From Thalassotalea sediminis (GTDB lineage: Bacteria; Pseudomonadota; Gammaproteobacteria; Enterobacterales; Alteromonadaceae): a stretch of 64,000 nt of DNA. The position numbers and the translations under genes were made by a program. Position 1 is the stretch's first letter. Every line of letters starts with the position of its first letter. The stretch lies in contig NZ_AP027361.1 in NCBI RefSeq assembly GCF_030295915.1, positions 62,001-126,000 of the forward strand. Reading direction: 5' to 3'. Under the pieces are notes generated by a model. The model ran no database searches and was not told the DNA's origin. It saw only the letters and a program-made list of their open reading frames with translations. Positions 1 to 8,214 of the stretch are shown one piece after another.

Positions 1-1275
1 CCTTTTCTCGGTCTATTTATGGTGCTTTGTTTTACAACACCAAACTTTTCAGATAATGGAAAGCTTATATATGCCTATCTAACATACATAGGCCTTACAC
101 TTGCTTATACCGTTAATAATGTACCTTATTCTGCTTTAATGGGCGTTATAACACCTTGCGACGCTGAAAGAACAAGCTTATCGAGTTTTCGATTAGCAGG
201 TGCTTTTGCTGGTGGGTTACTTGTAATGGGCTTCTTACCTGAACTAGTCGCTTATTTTGGTGGCGGTAATGATGCACAAGGCTATCAATACACTATGTAT
301 TTGTTCGCGGTTTTACTTATCGCGCTAATGATCATTACTTTTTCGACAACAAAAGAGCGCGTGAGCTTACCTTCAGATAAACAAATTTCTTTGACTCAAG
401 AGCTCCTCGATCTCACGAAAAACTTGCCTTTTATTATTTTACCGTTACTTGCTGCTACTTTGTTTTTCTATTTTAGAGACTGGTACAGTGGCTTGTTTTT
501 CTTTGCCGTTGTGATCGCAATGTGGCTCGTAGTCAAAAAACTTCTCGCAATTCCAGTTGAAAAGCTAACCGGTACACAACGTGACATGGTTGACTTGCTG
601 ACCAACAAACCTTGGCTAATTGTCTTAGGCATAGGTTTTATTACTATGATGTACAATGGCATTAAATATGGCGTTATTGCGTATTATTTTAAATATTATA
701 TGGGTGACGAATTACTTACGGGCAAGTATTTTATTGCTTTGTTGGTAGTTTCTATCCTGGGTGCATTAGCTACTAGTCCTCTAGCACGGTTACTTGGTAA
801 GCAGCGATTATTTATTATTGCGCTAATAATTAGTGGGTGCTTTACTGTGGCGTTATATTGGGTTCCGCAAGGAGAAGTTGCTGGTGTATTTGTTTTAGGC
901 GGGTTATCAGAGTTTTTTGCTGCTATGTTACCAACGCTTTTCTTTACAATGTTAGGAGACAGTGCCGACTATTCTGAGTGGAAAAACCATCGAAGAGCTA
1001 CAGGGTTAATATATTCTGCAGGTACGTTTGTACAAAAAACTGGAGGGGGTTTTGCTGGCGCATTGGTACTAGTTATTTTAGCGAATTATGGTTATAACGG
1101 TTTGGATCCAACAACGGTTTCTGACGCTTTACCGGGCATGCAAATTTTAATGAGTTGGGTACCTGCCGCGTTTGCCTTTGCTGGTGCGGCTTTAATGCTG
1201 TTCTACCCTTTAAATACACAATTAGTGAAAACGGTTACTGCTGATTTATCAACACGAAGAGCGACTGCGCTGTAA
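1..1275 (+). CDS. GPH-family sugar:cation symporter, 5' end outside window
   Basis: Inner-membrane secondary transporter of the glycoside-pentoside-hexuronide (MelB-like) branch of the major facilitator superfamily, which imports sugars or glycosides with Na+ or H+. The frame is open from base 1, so the gene starts upstream and roughly the first 50-60 residues are missing. Family signatures are visible: a PYSAL...ERTSLSSFR segment around bases 124-195, matching the conserved loop of the N-terminal half, and a GDSADYSEW...RRATGLIYS segment around 955-1018, matching that of the C-terminal half. Many hydrophobic spans are present. A LacI-type regulator follows, which suggests a sugar catabolism locus extending to the left of the window. 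The substrate cannot be read from the sequence. Confidence 0.9.
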   Translation, partial: PFLGLFMVLCFTTPNFSDNGKLIYAYLTYIGLTLAYTVNNVPYSALMGVITPCDAERTSLSSFRLAGAFAGGLLVMGFLPELVAYFGGGNDAQGYQYTMYLFAVLLIALMIITFSTTKERVSLPSDKQISLTQELLDLTKNLPFIILPLLAATLFFYFRDWYSGLFFFAVVIAMWLVVKKLLAIPVEKLTGTQRDMVDLLTNKPWLIVLGIGFITMMYNGIKYGVIAYYFKYYMGDELLTGKYFIALLVVSILGALATSPLARLLGKQRLFIIALIISGCFTVALYWVPQGEVAGVFVLGGLSEFFAAMLPTLFFTMLGDSADYSEWKNHRRATGLIYSAGTFVQKTGGGFAGALVLVILANYGYNGLDPTTVSDALPGMQILMSWVPAAFAFAGAALMLFYPLNTQLVKTVTADLSTRRATAL

Positions 1276-1302
1276 TAAACTGACCTTACATGCAATGTGC
1301 GT

Positions 1303-1366
1303 AATACCAATTAAATCAGTAATATGTTAGTCTGAAAGCCATAATATTACGGGTAAGCAATTGGTT
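1303..1366. repeat. nested inverted-repeat element, MITE/REP-like
   Basis: Outer arms ACCAATT (1306-1312) and AATTGGT (1359-1365) enclose inner arms GTAATAT (1319-1325) and ATATTAC (1344-1350). The whole sits between the symporter stop and the LacI gene and could fold into a cruciform or hairpin. The left end (AATACCAATTAAATCA) resembles a sequence upstream of the ferritin gene (27891-27906), so it may be a dispersed repeat. There is no T-tract, so an ordinary terminator is less likely. Confidence 0.4.
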
Positions 1367-1377
1367 TATAAAAATTT

Positions 1378-2379
1378 ATGACTACGATTTATCAGGTATC
1401 TGAACTTGCTAAAGTTTCTCTTGCAACCGTTTCTCGTGTGATGAATGGAAATTCACGTGTTAGTGATAAAACGCGTGAAAAAGTATTAGCGGCAATGAAA
1501 GAGCTTGGTTATCGCCCTAACTTAACGGCACAATCTCTGGCTTCTAATCGAAGTAACTGTGTAGGGATATTAGTACCAGAGATACATGGTCCTTTTTTTG
1601 GACAAATGATGAGCGCCGTTGAAACTGAGCTTCGAGCGGCAGGTAAGCATGTTATTATTACTGCCGGTCATAGTGATGAGGAAAAAGAAAAGGATGGAAT
1701 CGAATTTTTAATTAGTCGAAATTGTGATGCTATTATTGCGCATGTCGAAGCTGTAGATGATGACTATATTAAAGGTTTAGAAGCTGAAAAAACACCGATT
1801 ATTTTTATCAGTCGTTATGTAGAAAGCCTCGCTGATAGATGCATTAGTCTTGATAATGAACTGGGTGGTTATATAGCAACGTCTACCTTAATAGCGCATG
1901 GACATAAAGAAATTGCTTGTATTGCTGGGCCACAAACAAAATCAGATGCGGTTGCTCGTTTAGCTGGACATAAGCGGGCGATGAATGAGCACGGTTTAAC
2001 TATAAAAGACTCATTAATTTATGAAGGCGAGTTCAAGGAAATTGGCGGCAAGTTAGGGTTAGAAAAATTCATCAAATCTAATGATAACTTTACGGCAATA
2101 GCCTGTGGTAATGATGAGATTGCATCAGGCGCTATGACATATGCACGCGAACATGGATTGCACTTACCTGATGATTTGTCTGTGATTGGCTTTGACAATG
2201 TTGTCTTTGCATCACATTTGTACCCTAAATTAACGACGATAGAAAACCCAGTCAACCAGATGGGGAAAACAGCGGCTAAAATGGTTTTACGTGATGTTTA
2301 TAAGCAGCAACAAGATGAAATACAACATTTTTATTCGCCTACTTTGATCAATAGGGATTCAATCGCCGATCTAACTTAG
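1378..2379 (+). CDS. LacI-family transcriptional regulator
   Basis: DNA-binding repressor of 333 residues, the normal length for the LacI/GalR family. An N-terminal helix-turn-helix (about residues 4-24, with the typical [11 protein letters not shown] recognition segment) is followed by the hinge helix ([14 protein letters not shown]) and a periplasmic-binding-protein-like effector domain ([16 protein letters not shown] onward, ending near residue 325 with LINRDS). It lies 102 bases behind the GPH symporter on the same strand and probably senses that sugar or a breakdown product. The start ATG has only a weak Shine-Dalgarno sequence. Its last 9 bases overlap the end of the convergent chemoreceptor gene. 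The effector is unknown. Confidence 0.93.
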   Translation: MTTIYQVSELAKVSLATVSRVMNGNSRVSDKTREKVLAAMKELGYRPNLTAQSLASNRSNCVGILVPEIHGPFFGQMMSAVETELRAAGKHVIITAGHSDEEKEKDGIEFLISRNCDAIIAHVEAVDDDYIKGLEAEKTPIIFISRYVESLADRCISLDNELGGYIATSTLIAHGHKEIACIAGPQTKSDAVARLAGHKRAMNEHGLTIKDSLIYEGEFKEIGGKLGLEKFIKSNDNFTAIACGNDEIASGAMTYAREHGLHLPDDLSVIGFDNVVFASHLYPKLTTIENPVNQMGKTAAKMVLRDVYKQQQDEIQHFYSPTLINRDSIADLT

Positions 2380-4008
2380 TTTAAATCTACTGACGATTTC
2401 CGTAAGTTGATCGCTATTTGTTTTTAAACCAATGCTTGATTGGTTAAGTTGTTCGGTCATTTTTACTGATTCATCTGCCATTTGAGCAAGTTCGCTTATC
2501 CTTAAATTTACTTCGTCTGCTGCGTCTGATTGTTGCTCTGTTGCTCTTGCTATTTGCGTATTCATGTCAGAAATGACTTCCATTAATTCATTAATTTCTG
2601 ACAATGATGTATCTGCTTGTCTTGCTTGTTCGACTGTCATTTCTGAGGTAGCTTGACTCTCTTGTACAGCACTAACCGCATGATTAGCACCCGATTGAAG
2701 TTGTTCGATCATGGCTTGAATTTCATCTGTACTTTGTCCCGTTCTACTCGCTAATGTTCTCACTTCATCGGCAACAACAGCAAAACCTCTTCCTTGTTCT
2801 CCGGCGCGAGCAGCTTCGATAGCTGCATTTAGTGCAAGTAAATTAGTTTGCTCAGCAATTCCCCTAATGACGTCTAAAACACTACCTATACTCTGAGAAT
2901 CTGTAGCAAGTTGACCAACCGTATCATTTACCAAATCAATTTTGGCAGATAAGGATTGGATATTATCTATTGTGCTCGAGACAACAGTTTTTCCTTGTTG
3001 CGTGGTTGTTCTTGCTTGATTCGCTGCTTGCTCTGCAGAAAGCGCATTATTGCTTACTTCTTTGATGTTAGTTGTCATCTGTTCCATTGCTGTGGCAACT
3101 TGAGTGGTGTTGTCATTTTGAAGTTGCGTGAAGTTAGCATTTTGCTCACTAAATTCTGCGACCATATCCGCGCTTGAACGCACGCTATTTGAGCTGCTGG
3201 CTACATCTTGTAAAGACAGTCTGATTTTACCAATAAAGCTATTAAAAAAATGTGAAAAGCCAGAAATTTCATCATTGCCTTTAGCGTCGAGTTCTTGTGT
3301 AAGATCGCCGTCTCCCTGAGAGATATTTTTCATTAAAGCGCTTGCGGCACTAGCTGGTTGAGAGATGCTTTTACCAATCAATATCGTCATTGTGATGGTA
3401 ATCGATGCGATAATGAGAAAAATAACGGCCGCAACAGAGAGGTTTTGAATAAAAATTGTATTAATATGGTCAATGTAGATACCGGAACCAATAATCCATT
3501 GCCATGGTACAAATTCTTCAACATACGAAATTTTGTCTACTGGTTCGTTTTCACCAGGTTTCGGCCATTTATAAGGAACAAAACCATGTCCGCGGGTATT
3601 GACTTCTTTGACCATGTCAACAAACAATAACTTGCCATCTGGATCGGTGTTAGTTGCCAGTGACTGACCATTTAATGCGGGTTTAAATGGGTGCATTATC
3701 ATAGTTGGTGATTTATCATTTATCCAAACGTAATTGTCACCAGCATAGCGAAAGTTCTGTAAAGCAAGTTGCGCCTCACTTTGTGCCTGCTCTACACTCA
3801 TATTACCTTGTTGACTAAGCGTGTAATAATGCTTAACGATACTGGTTGCAGATTCAACAATTTGTTTTACATTCTCCTGTTTCTGTTCGTAGAGTGTATT
3901 GTATTGCGAAGAAAGTAAGTTGGCACTGATTATCAATAAACCAAATAATGCGATAGCAAGAATGATAATTAACCGTAAGCGAATAGAAATATTACGTAAA
4001 TACTGCAT
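2371..4008 (-). CDS. methyl-accepting chemotaxis protein with Cache sensor
   Basis: Transmembrane chemoreceptor of 545 residues. Order of parts: N-terminal membrane helix (about 10-30), periplasmic single-Cache/SMP_2-like domain (about 35-190; it contains the [15 protein letters not shown] segment typical of this domain), second membrane helix (about 192-215), HAMP linker, then a long coiled-coil signalling domain. The highly conserved hairpin tip that binds CheA/CheW is present ([33 protein letters not shown]). There is no C-terminal NWETF-like CheR-tethering pentapeptide. Single-Cache receptors of this type often sense small organic acids, but the ligand is not predictable here. No chemotaxis genes are nearby, as is usual for dispersed receptors. 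It ends 9 bases inside the convergent LacI gene. Confidence 0.95.
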   Translation of the reverse strand: MQYLRNISIRLRLIIILAIALFGLLIISANLLSSQYNTLYEQKQENVKQIVESATSIVKHYYTLSQQGNMSVEQAQSEAQLALQNFRYAGDNYVWINDKSPTMIMHPFKPALNGQSLATNTDPDGKLLFVDMVKEVNTRGHGFVPYKWPKPGENEPVDKISYVEEFVPWQWIIGSGIYIDHINTIFIQNLSVAAVIFLIIASITITMTILIGKSISQPASAASALMKNISQGDGDLTQELDAKGNDEISGFSHFFNSFIGKIRLSLQDVASSSNSVRSSADMVAEFSEQNANFTQLQNDNTTQVATAMEQMTTNIKEVSNNALSAEQAANQARTTTQQGKTVVSSTIDNIQSLSAKIDLVNDTVGQLATDSQSIGSVLDVIRGIAEQTNLLALNAAIEAARAGEQGRGFAVVADEVRTLASRTGQSTDEIQAMIEQLQSGANHAVSAVQESQATSEMTVEQARQADTSLSEINELMEVISDMNTQIARATEQQSDAADEVNLRISELAQMADESVKMTEQLNQSSIGLKTNSDQLTEIVSRFKLS

Positions 4009-4106
4009 AATTAGTACCTAAGGCAAAAACTGCGACTTTATAAGATTAGGCTACGCAGGGGATAATGACAAAATTATCTATATAAATTTTGATGTAGAGC
4101 AAGACT

Positions 4107-4313
4107 ATGAAGGAAAATGCAGAATTTATTTGCCCGTTGTGTCAACGGGAAAATAGATGCGGTATTAATAACGAAACAGCATGTTGGTGTTTAACTGCTA
4201 AGGTCCCTAAAGCTTTGATACGGCAATTACCCACATCAAAGCAAGGAAAAGCATGTATTTGTGCCAAGTGTATAGCAGCCTTTAATACTAACTTGGCATA
4301 TGAAGCAAAATAA
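4107..4313 (+). CDS. cysteine-rich CWC family mini-protein
   Basis: A 68-residue protein with eight cysteines (positions 9, 12, 18, 26, 28, 50, 52, 55) arranged as CPLC, a CWC triplet and CICAKC. This matches the small cysteine-rich CWC family (Pfam cysteine_rich_CWC), presumed metal-binding and of unknown function. The spacing suggests one or two zinc or Fe-S sites. The coding frame has clean ends and is only 6 bases from the stop of the convergent NTF2-like gene. Confidence 0.8.
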   Translation: MKENAEFICPLCQRENRCGINNETACWCLTAKVPKALIRQLPTSKQGKACICAKCIAAFNTNLAYEAK

Positions 4314-4319
4314 GCAATA

Positions 4320-4742
4320 TTATTTTTGTACAACAGTATAAATTTTATTCACAATTTTCCATTCATTGTTTTGTTTTAACAAAGACAAATAGTCAACATA
4401 TTTCCATGTCCCCATATCCCATTCAGCTCTTACTGAGGCGGCGTTGTTTTCGATATCTACGGAAATAATACTGGTTTTATGTTTGCCTGGTTTATCTTTA
4501 CTAAAGAAACTTAAAAATGTGTTCATATCATAAACTTTATGCTGATCGTTTTTGATACCTTGCACTTTAGCGTTAGGATGAAAGGCTTTTTTAATCATGC
4601 TGGGATCACCTGCAATGCTGCCTTCTAAATAATAATTTACTGTTGTTTCAACCGCTTTTACTTGTGTTTTATCACCTTGGTAATGTGTTTGACTAAAAAC
4701 TTGCGCGGTAAAAAATATTGAGCCTAAAATAAGTGAACGCAT
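4320..4742 (-). CDS. secreted NTF2-like (lumazine-binding-like) protein
   Basis: A 140-residue protein with an N-terminal signal peptide (MRSLILGSIFFTAQVFSQ) followed by a single NTF2-like cone fold of the nuclear transport factor 2/putative lumazine-binding type. Supporting segments are YYLEGSIAGDPSMIKKAFHPNAKVQG and a C-terminal WKIVNKIYT strand. Family members include enzymes and ligand binders, and no catalytic residues can be assigned. It begins 25 bases downstream of the AraC-type regulator gene on the same strand, so the two are probably co-transcribed and functionally linked. Confidence 0.8.
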   Translation of the reverse strand: MRSLILGSIFFTAQVFSQTHYQGDKTQVKAVETTVNYYLEGSIAGDPSMIKKAFHPNAKVQGIKNDQHKVYDMNTFLSFFSKDKPGKHKTSIISVDIENNAASVRAEWDMGTWKYVDYLSLLKQNNEWKIVNKIYTVVQK

Positions 4743-4767
4743 AAATATCCTTGCTATGTGTGAATGG

Positions 4768-5532
4768 TTAAACCGTAATCGATTTTAAAAATTGTTTTGG
4801 TGATATCCCCATTTGCTGTCTAAACATATAGATAAACGCTGAACTCGATTCGTAACCGAGAAGTGATGCAATGCTGGCGATATCATCACCTTGCGCTAAG
4901 TGTTTAACCGCAACTTGAACATTTAGCCTTTGCCGCCATTGGCTGTAAGTAAGGCCAGTTTCTTTTTTGAAATTTCGAGTGAGGGTTCTTGCCGATACCT
5001 TGACAAATTTTCCCCAAGACGTGAGATCACTTTTTAATGCTGGATGTTTTTGTAGTTTTTCTGCGATTACAGCAAGTCGTGTATCTTGCGGATACGGAAG
5101 AAACGTATCACGTTCGATAAGGGTTGGTAGATAATCTTGAAAAACCGTAATCAAGTGGTGATGTTTTTCATCTTGTGCTTCTGGTGTCGGTAATGTGAGT
5201 AACTCTTCCATCAGGGCTTTAAAAAAAGGTGATGCATTAAGTACGGCAGCATGATTAAAATTTGTTTCAAATGCGGCATCTGTGAAATAAACGGCAGTTA
5301 AGGTTACATCAGTTTTAGCAAGTAATTCATGTCTGATATTCATGGGAATAATAACACCATGGCAAGCTGGAATAATATACCGACCTGACTTGGTGATAAC
5401 GGCAAGAACACCTGATTTAACATACAAAAACTGTGTTTGGGGGTGCTGATAATACTCTACACCAGCTAGCGCTGGTATATTCAGATGCGTCACACTACAC
5501 ATTACATTCATTTGATTATCACTGTTTGTCAT
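4768..5532 (-). CDS. AraC-family transcriptional regulator
   Basis: A 254-residue regulator. The N-terminal half looks like a cupin sensing domain (TQFLYVKSGVLAVITKSGRYIIPACHGVIIP). The C-terminal half, from about residue 160, holds the double helix-turn-helix of the AraC/XylS family: VSARTLTRNFKKETGLTYSQW, then IASIASLLGYESSSAFIYMF and the closing GISPKQF. Closest in style to the AraC_binding plus HTH_18 proteins that use a cupin to sense small hydrophobic effectors. The effector and targets are unknown. The NTF2-like gene directly downstream and the divergent M61 peptidase gene are plausible targets. Confidence 0.92.
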   Translation of the reverse strand: MTNSDNQMNVMCSVTHLNIPALAGVEYYQHPQTQFLYVKSGVLAVITKSGRYIIPACHGVIIPMNIRHELLAKTDVTLTAVYFTDAAFETNFNHAAVLNASPFFKALMEELLTLPTPEAQDEKHHHLITVFQDYLPTLIERDTFLPYPQDTRLAVIAEKLQKHPALKSDLTSWGKFVKVSARTLTRNFKKETGLTYSQWRQRLNVQVAVKHLAQGDDIASIASLLGYESSSAFIYMFRQQMGISPKQFLKSITV

Positions 5533-5665
5533 GAAATCTACACTAAGTTATTTAGTATCTTTATATTACATAAAGTGTTGTAGAAATTTATCGGGAAAGC
5601 AAGATTAATATCGTTATTGAATACAGTAAGTAGAAAAAGCGAAAAATTCAGACATTAGCCGTATA

Positions 5666-5677
5666 ATTGTATACAAT
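5666..5677. promoter_or_regulatory. perfect 12-bp palindrome, operator candidate
   Basis: ATTGTATACAAT is a perfect palindrome in the divergent region between the AraC gene (start 5532) and the M61 peptidase gene (start 5751). Sequences of the form TTGTATACAA are typical operators of FCD-type GntR repressors, but no GntR gene is in the window, so the binding factor is unknown. Confidence 0.4.
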
Positions 5678-5750
5678 CTTGTCGCACGTTAATGTAGCCA
5701 ATAAAAATGATAAGCTGCATTATGGGTCATAATTATCAATGGAAATTAAC

Positions 5751-7598
5751 ATGAAAAAGTTTTTAATACTTAGTTTCGCAATGTTGAGCAATGCCTGTTT
5801 AGCAAAGGGCGAAACCTTGTATCAAGTTTCATTCGACAACGCGGTTCATCATGAAGCGAGAATATCTGCTACTTTTACAGGGGTAGAAAACCAAGTACTT
5901 GAAGTACAAATGAGCCGAGCTTCTCCCGGTCGCTACGCGATGCACGAATTTATAAAAAATGTATATAAAGTGTCGGCAGTTAATAGTGTAGGGCAGCCGC
6001 TGACAGTAAAACGCGTTAACCCTTACCAATGGCATATTGAAGACCATGATGGCGAAGTTACCTTATCGTATACGTTATTCGGTGATCGCGCTGATGGCAC
6101 TTATTCGCAAATTGACAGAACTCATGCACACTTAAATATGCCCGCCACGTTTGCATGGGCAACAGGGCATGAAGACCGTGCAATCCGTGTTGAATTTACG
6201 CCGTTTAATCCTCGTTGGAAGGTTGCGACACAACTGGTAAAAGAAGATGGCGAAAACTATGTCTTTACTGCTCCTAATCTCGCTTACTTTTTGGACAGCC
6301 CGGTTGAACTTAGTGATCATCAGGTGCGTTCGTGGCAGGTCACATCAAACGGTCAAACGCAGACCATAAACCTGGCTGTGCACCATAATGGTACCGACGA
6401 AGATCTTGACAAATATACTGATATGGCAAAAGCAGTTGTTAGCGAACAAATAAAAGTATTTGGCGAATTACCTACCTTTGATTACGGTGAGTATACCTTT
6501 ATTGCATGCTATTTACCGCATGTGAAAGGCGACGGTATGGAGCATCGAAATTCAACAATTTTAACCAATTCAACATCGCTTGATGAAGCAGAGTTCGGTC
6601 AGTTAGGTACGTTATCTCATGAGTTTTTTCATGCGTGGAATGTTGAACGTATTCGTCCCGCAGAATTAGAGCCGTTCAACTTTATTGGCGCAAATATGAC
6701 GTCAAACTTGTGGCTCGCAGAAGGTTTCACGACTTATTACGACAAGTTAATGATTAAGCGAGCTAACGAATGGGATGAAACGAAATTTTTAGAACATCTA
6801 AGTAGCATTGTGAATCAGGCATATTATCAACGTGGACGATTATATTTATCGCCTGAAGGTGCTAGCCAAATGGCGACATTTGTAGATGCTGGCGTATCGG
6901 TAGACAGAACAAATTATCGTAATAATTACTTCAGTTATTACACCTATGGCCGCGCAATGGGATTAGCACTTGATCTGAAGATTAGAACGTTATTTCCAGG
7001 GAAGTCACTTGATAACTATATGCGTCAACTCTGGTTAGATTTTGGTAAATCAGAAACGCCTTATACACGCGATGACGCTAGACTTACATTGGGTAAAGTT
7101 ACGGGAGATCAAGCATTTGCTGACAAGTTTTTTGCAGATCATGTTTATGGTCAAGTAAAGGTTGACTTCGATGCGCTACTCGCTTCAGCCGGCTTACAGG
7201 TCAAACAAAAGGATGAAGAAAGTGCCTTTTTAGGTAAAGTTACCTTTAACTTTATTGGTAAAGATGCCATGGTAAATAATACTATTTTAGTCAATTCTCC
7301 GCTTTATAAAGCCGGCGTAGAATATGGTGACCAAATAGTAAAACTAGGGCGTAGAACTATTCGCTCTCAGGAGCTTTGGCAAAAGGCGCTTGACCAATTT
7401 AAACCCGGTGAAACCACCACTATTGAATATATTCAGCGTGGAGAAACCGTAAAACAGCCAATCACTTTTATTGCAGACCCTGCTGTTGAAGTTTCTGTTA
7501 TTGATGATGAATTAACAGATCAGCAAATTAACTTTAAAACTGCTTGGCTTGGTGAAGATAAAACCTCTCAAGATGACAATATTGAAAACGAGAGGTAA
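5751..7598 (+). CDS. M61-family glycyl aminopeptidase, PDZ-containing
   Basis: Secreted zinc metallopeptidase of 615 residues, family M61 (glycyl aminopeptidase type), which removes N-terminal Gly/Ala from peptides. A signal peptide (MKKFLILSFAMLSNACLA) leads into an N-terminal beta domain. The catalytic gluzincin site is H290-E291-F-F-H294, with E324 of the LAEGFTTYY segment as third zinc ligand. A PDZ domain (about residues 490-585) follows, as is normal for the family. I prefer the ATG at 5751 over one at 5739 because GGAAAT lies just in front of it and the signal peptide then starts cleanly. A factor-independent terminator follows at 7616. The last roughly 25 residues are acidic and look disordered. 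Confidence 0.93.
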   Translation: MKKFLILSFAMLSNACLAKGETLYQVSFDNAVHHEARISATFTGVENQVLEVQMSRASPGRYAMHEFIKNVYKVSAVNSVGQPLTVKRVNPYQWHIEDHDGEVTLSYTLFGDRADGTYSQIDRTHAHLNMPATFAWATGHEDRAIRVEFTPFNPRWKVATQLVKEDGENYVFTAPNLAYFLDSPVELSDHQVRSWQVTSNGQTQTINLAVHHNGTDEDLDKYTDMAKAVVSEQIKVFGELPTFDYGEYTFIACYLPHVKGDGMEHRNSTILTNSTSLDEAEFGQLGTLSHEFFHAWNVERIRPAELEPFNFIGANMTSNLWLAEGFTTYYDKLMIKRANEWDETKFLEHLSSIVNQAYYQRGRLYLSPEGASQMATFVDAGVSVDRTNYRNNYFSYYTYGRAMGLALDLKIRTLFPGKSLDNYMRQLWLDFGKSETPYTRDDARLTLGKVTGDQAFADKFFADHVYGQVKVDFDALLASAGLQVKQKDEESAFLGKVTFNFIGKDAMVNNTILVNSPLYKAGVEYGDQIVKLGRRTIRSQELWQKALDQFKPGETTTIEYIQRGETVKQPITFIADPAVEVSVIDDELTDQQINFKTAWLGEDKTSQDDNIENER

Positions 7599-7615
7599 TA
7601 TAGAACGCTAGTAAG

Positions 7616-7642
7616 AAGGCTCGTGGCAACCGGGCCTTTTTT
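7616..7642 (+). terminator. Rho-independent terminator of the M61 gene
   Basis: An 8-bp stem AAGGCTCG/CGGGCCTT (7616-7623 with 7631-7638, one G-T pair), a 7-base loop and a run of six T. It sits 18 bases after the peptidase stop. A GTG at 7623 lies inside this stem, so the next gene should start further right. Confidence 0.8.
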
Positions 7643-7667
7643 AATTTTACGTAACAGGGATTTAACG

Positions 7668-8099
7668 TTGATTACTGAAGAATTACTTAAGAAGAATACG
7701 GCAAATATACGTTGCGCGTTAGGTGACAATATTCAATGGACATATGAAGCTCGTTACGGGGTGATGTTGAGCGAGTTTGCACAAAATAAATCTGCTGATG
7801 TTTATGACAAGCTAGTTCCTATGTTTCAATTTCAGTGGGATGATAAAGCTGCGAAAAAACTGCCGAAAGCACTAAAAGGTGAACTCAAAGATTTAGCTCG
7901 TGTAGGAAAAAATCAAAAATTATTGTTTATTCCACAGCATGATAATACACCTGCAATTGCAGCCTTTTGGTGGCCTTGGGGACACGGTGGTACTTATTCA
8001 TTACGGTTAAAAGTACTAGAAAATGCGATTACAGTGGACGATATGCATGAACCAAAAAGAGGGTTTTTAGCTCGACTTATCTCTTGGATTCGTCGATGA
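7668..8099 (+). CDS. conserved-looking hypothetical protein, TTG start
   Basis: I do not recognise this 143-residue soluble protein. It has no signal peptide or membrane helix. The middle contains an aromatic stretch (AAFWWPWGHGGTYSLRL) and the end is basic (FLARLISWIRR), which could contact membrane or nucleic acid. The frame can be opened at GTG 7623, but that codon lies within the upstream terminator stem. TTG 7668 has an AGGGA Shine-Dalgarno 7 bases in front of it, so I chose TTG. It stands alone between a terminator and convergent genes. Confidence 0.65.
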   Translation: MITEELLKKNTANIRCALGDNIQWTYEARYGVMLSEFAQNKSADVYDKLVPMFQFQWDDKAAKKLPKALKGELKDLARVGKNQKLLFIPQHDNTPAIAAFWWPWGHGGTYSLRLKVLENAITVDDMHEPKRGFLARLISWIRR

Positions 8100-8106
8100 A
8101 AAGTCA

Positions 8107-8159
8107 ATGCGGTGCGGTTAAATGCTATAAAAGCGTTTTAACACATACTATCACCGCAT
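8107..8159. other. long imperfect hairpin between convergent genes
   Basis: Outer arms ATGCGGTG (8107-8114) and CACCGCAT (8152-8159) with inner arms GTTAAA (8117-8122) and TTTAAC (8137-8142). It lies between the stop of the 143-residue protein gene and the end of the ABC operon. There is no T-tract on either strand, so its role as a terminator or mRNA-stabilising structure is uncertain. Confidence 0.45.
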
Positions 8160-8214
8160 CGCCTGTACTTTATCAACCCTTCTTAGCGTAGATTGAAAAA
8201 CTAGAGAAGGTAGG

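Noticed and set aside
468..662. antisense frames inside coding genes, such as 468-662 and many others
   Set aside because: They lie within well-supported genes on the opposite strand or another frame, with no ribosome sites or family resemblance.
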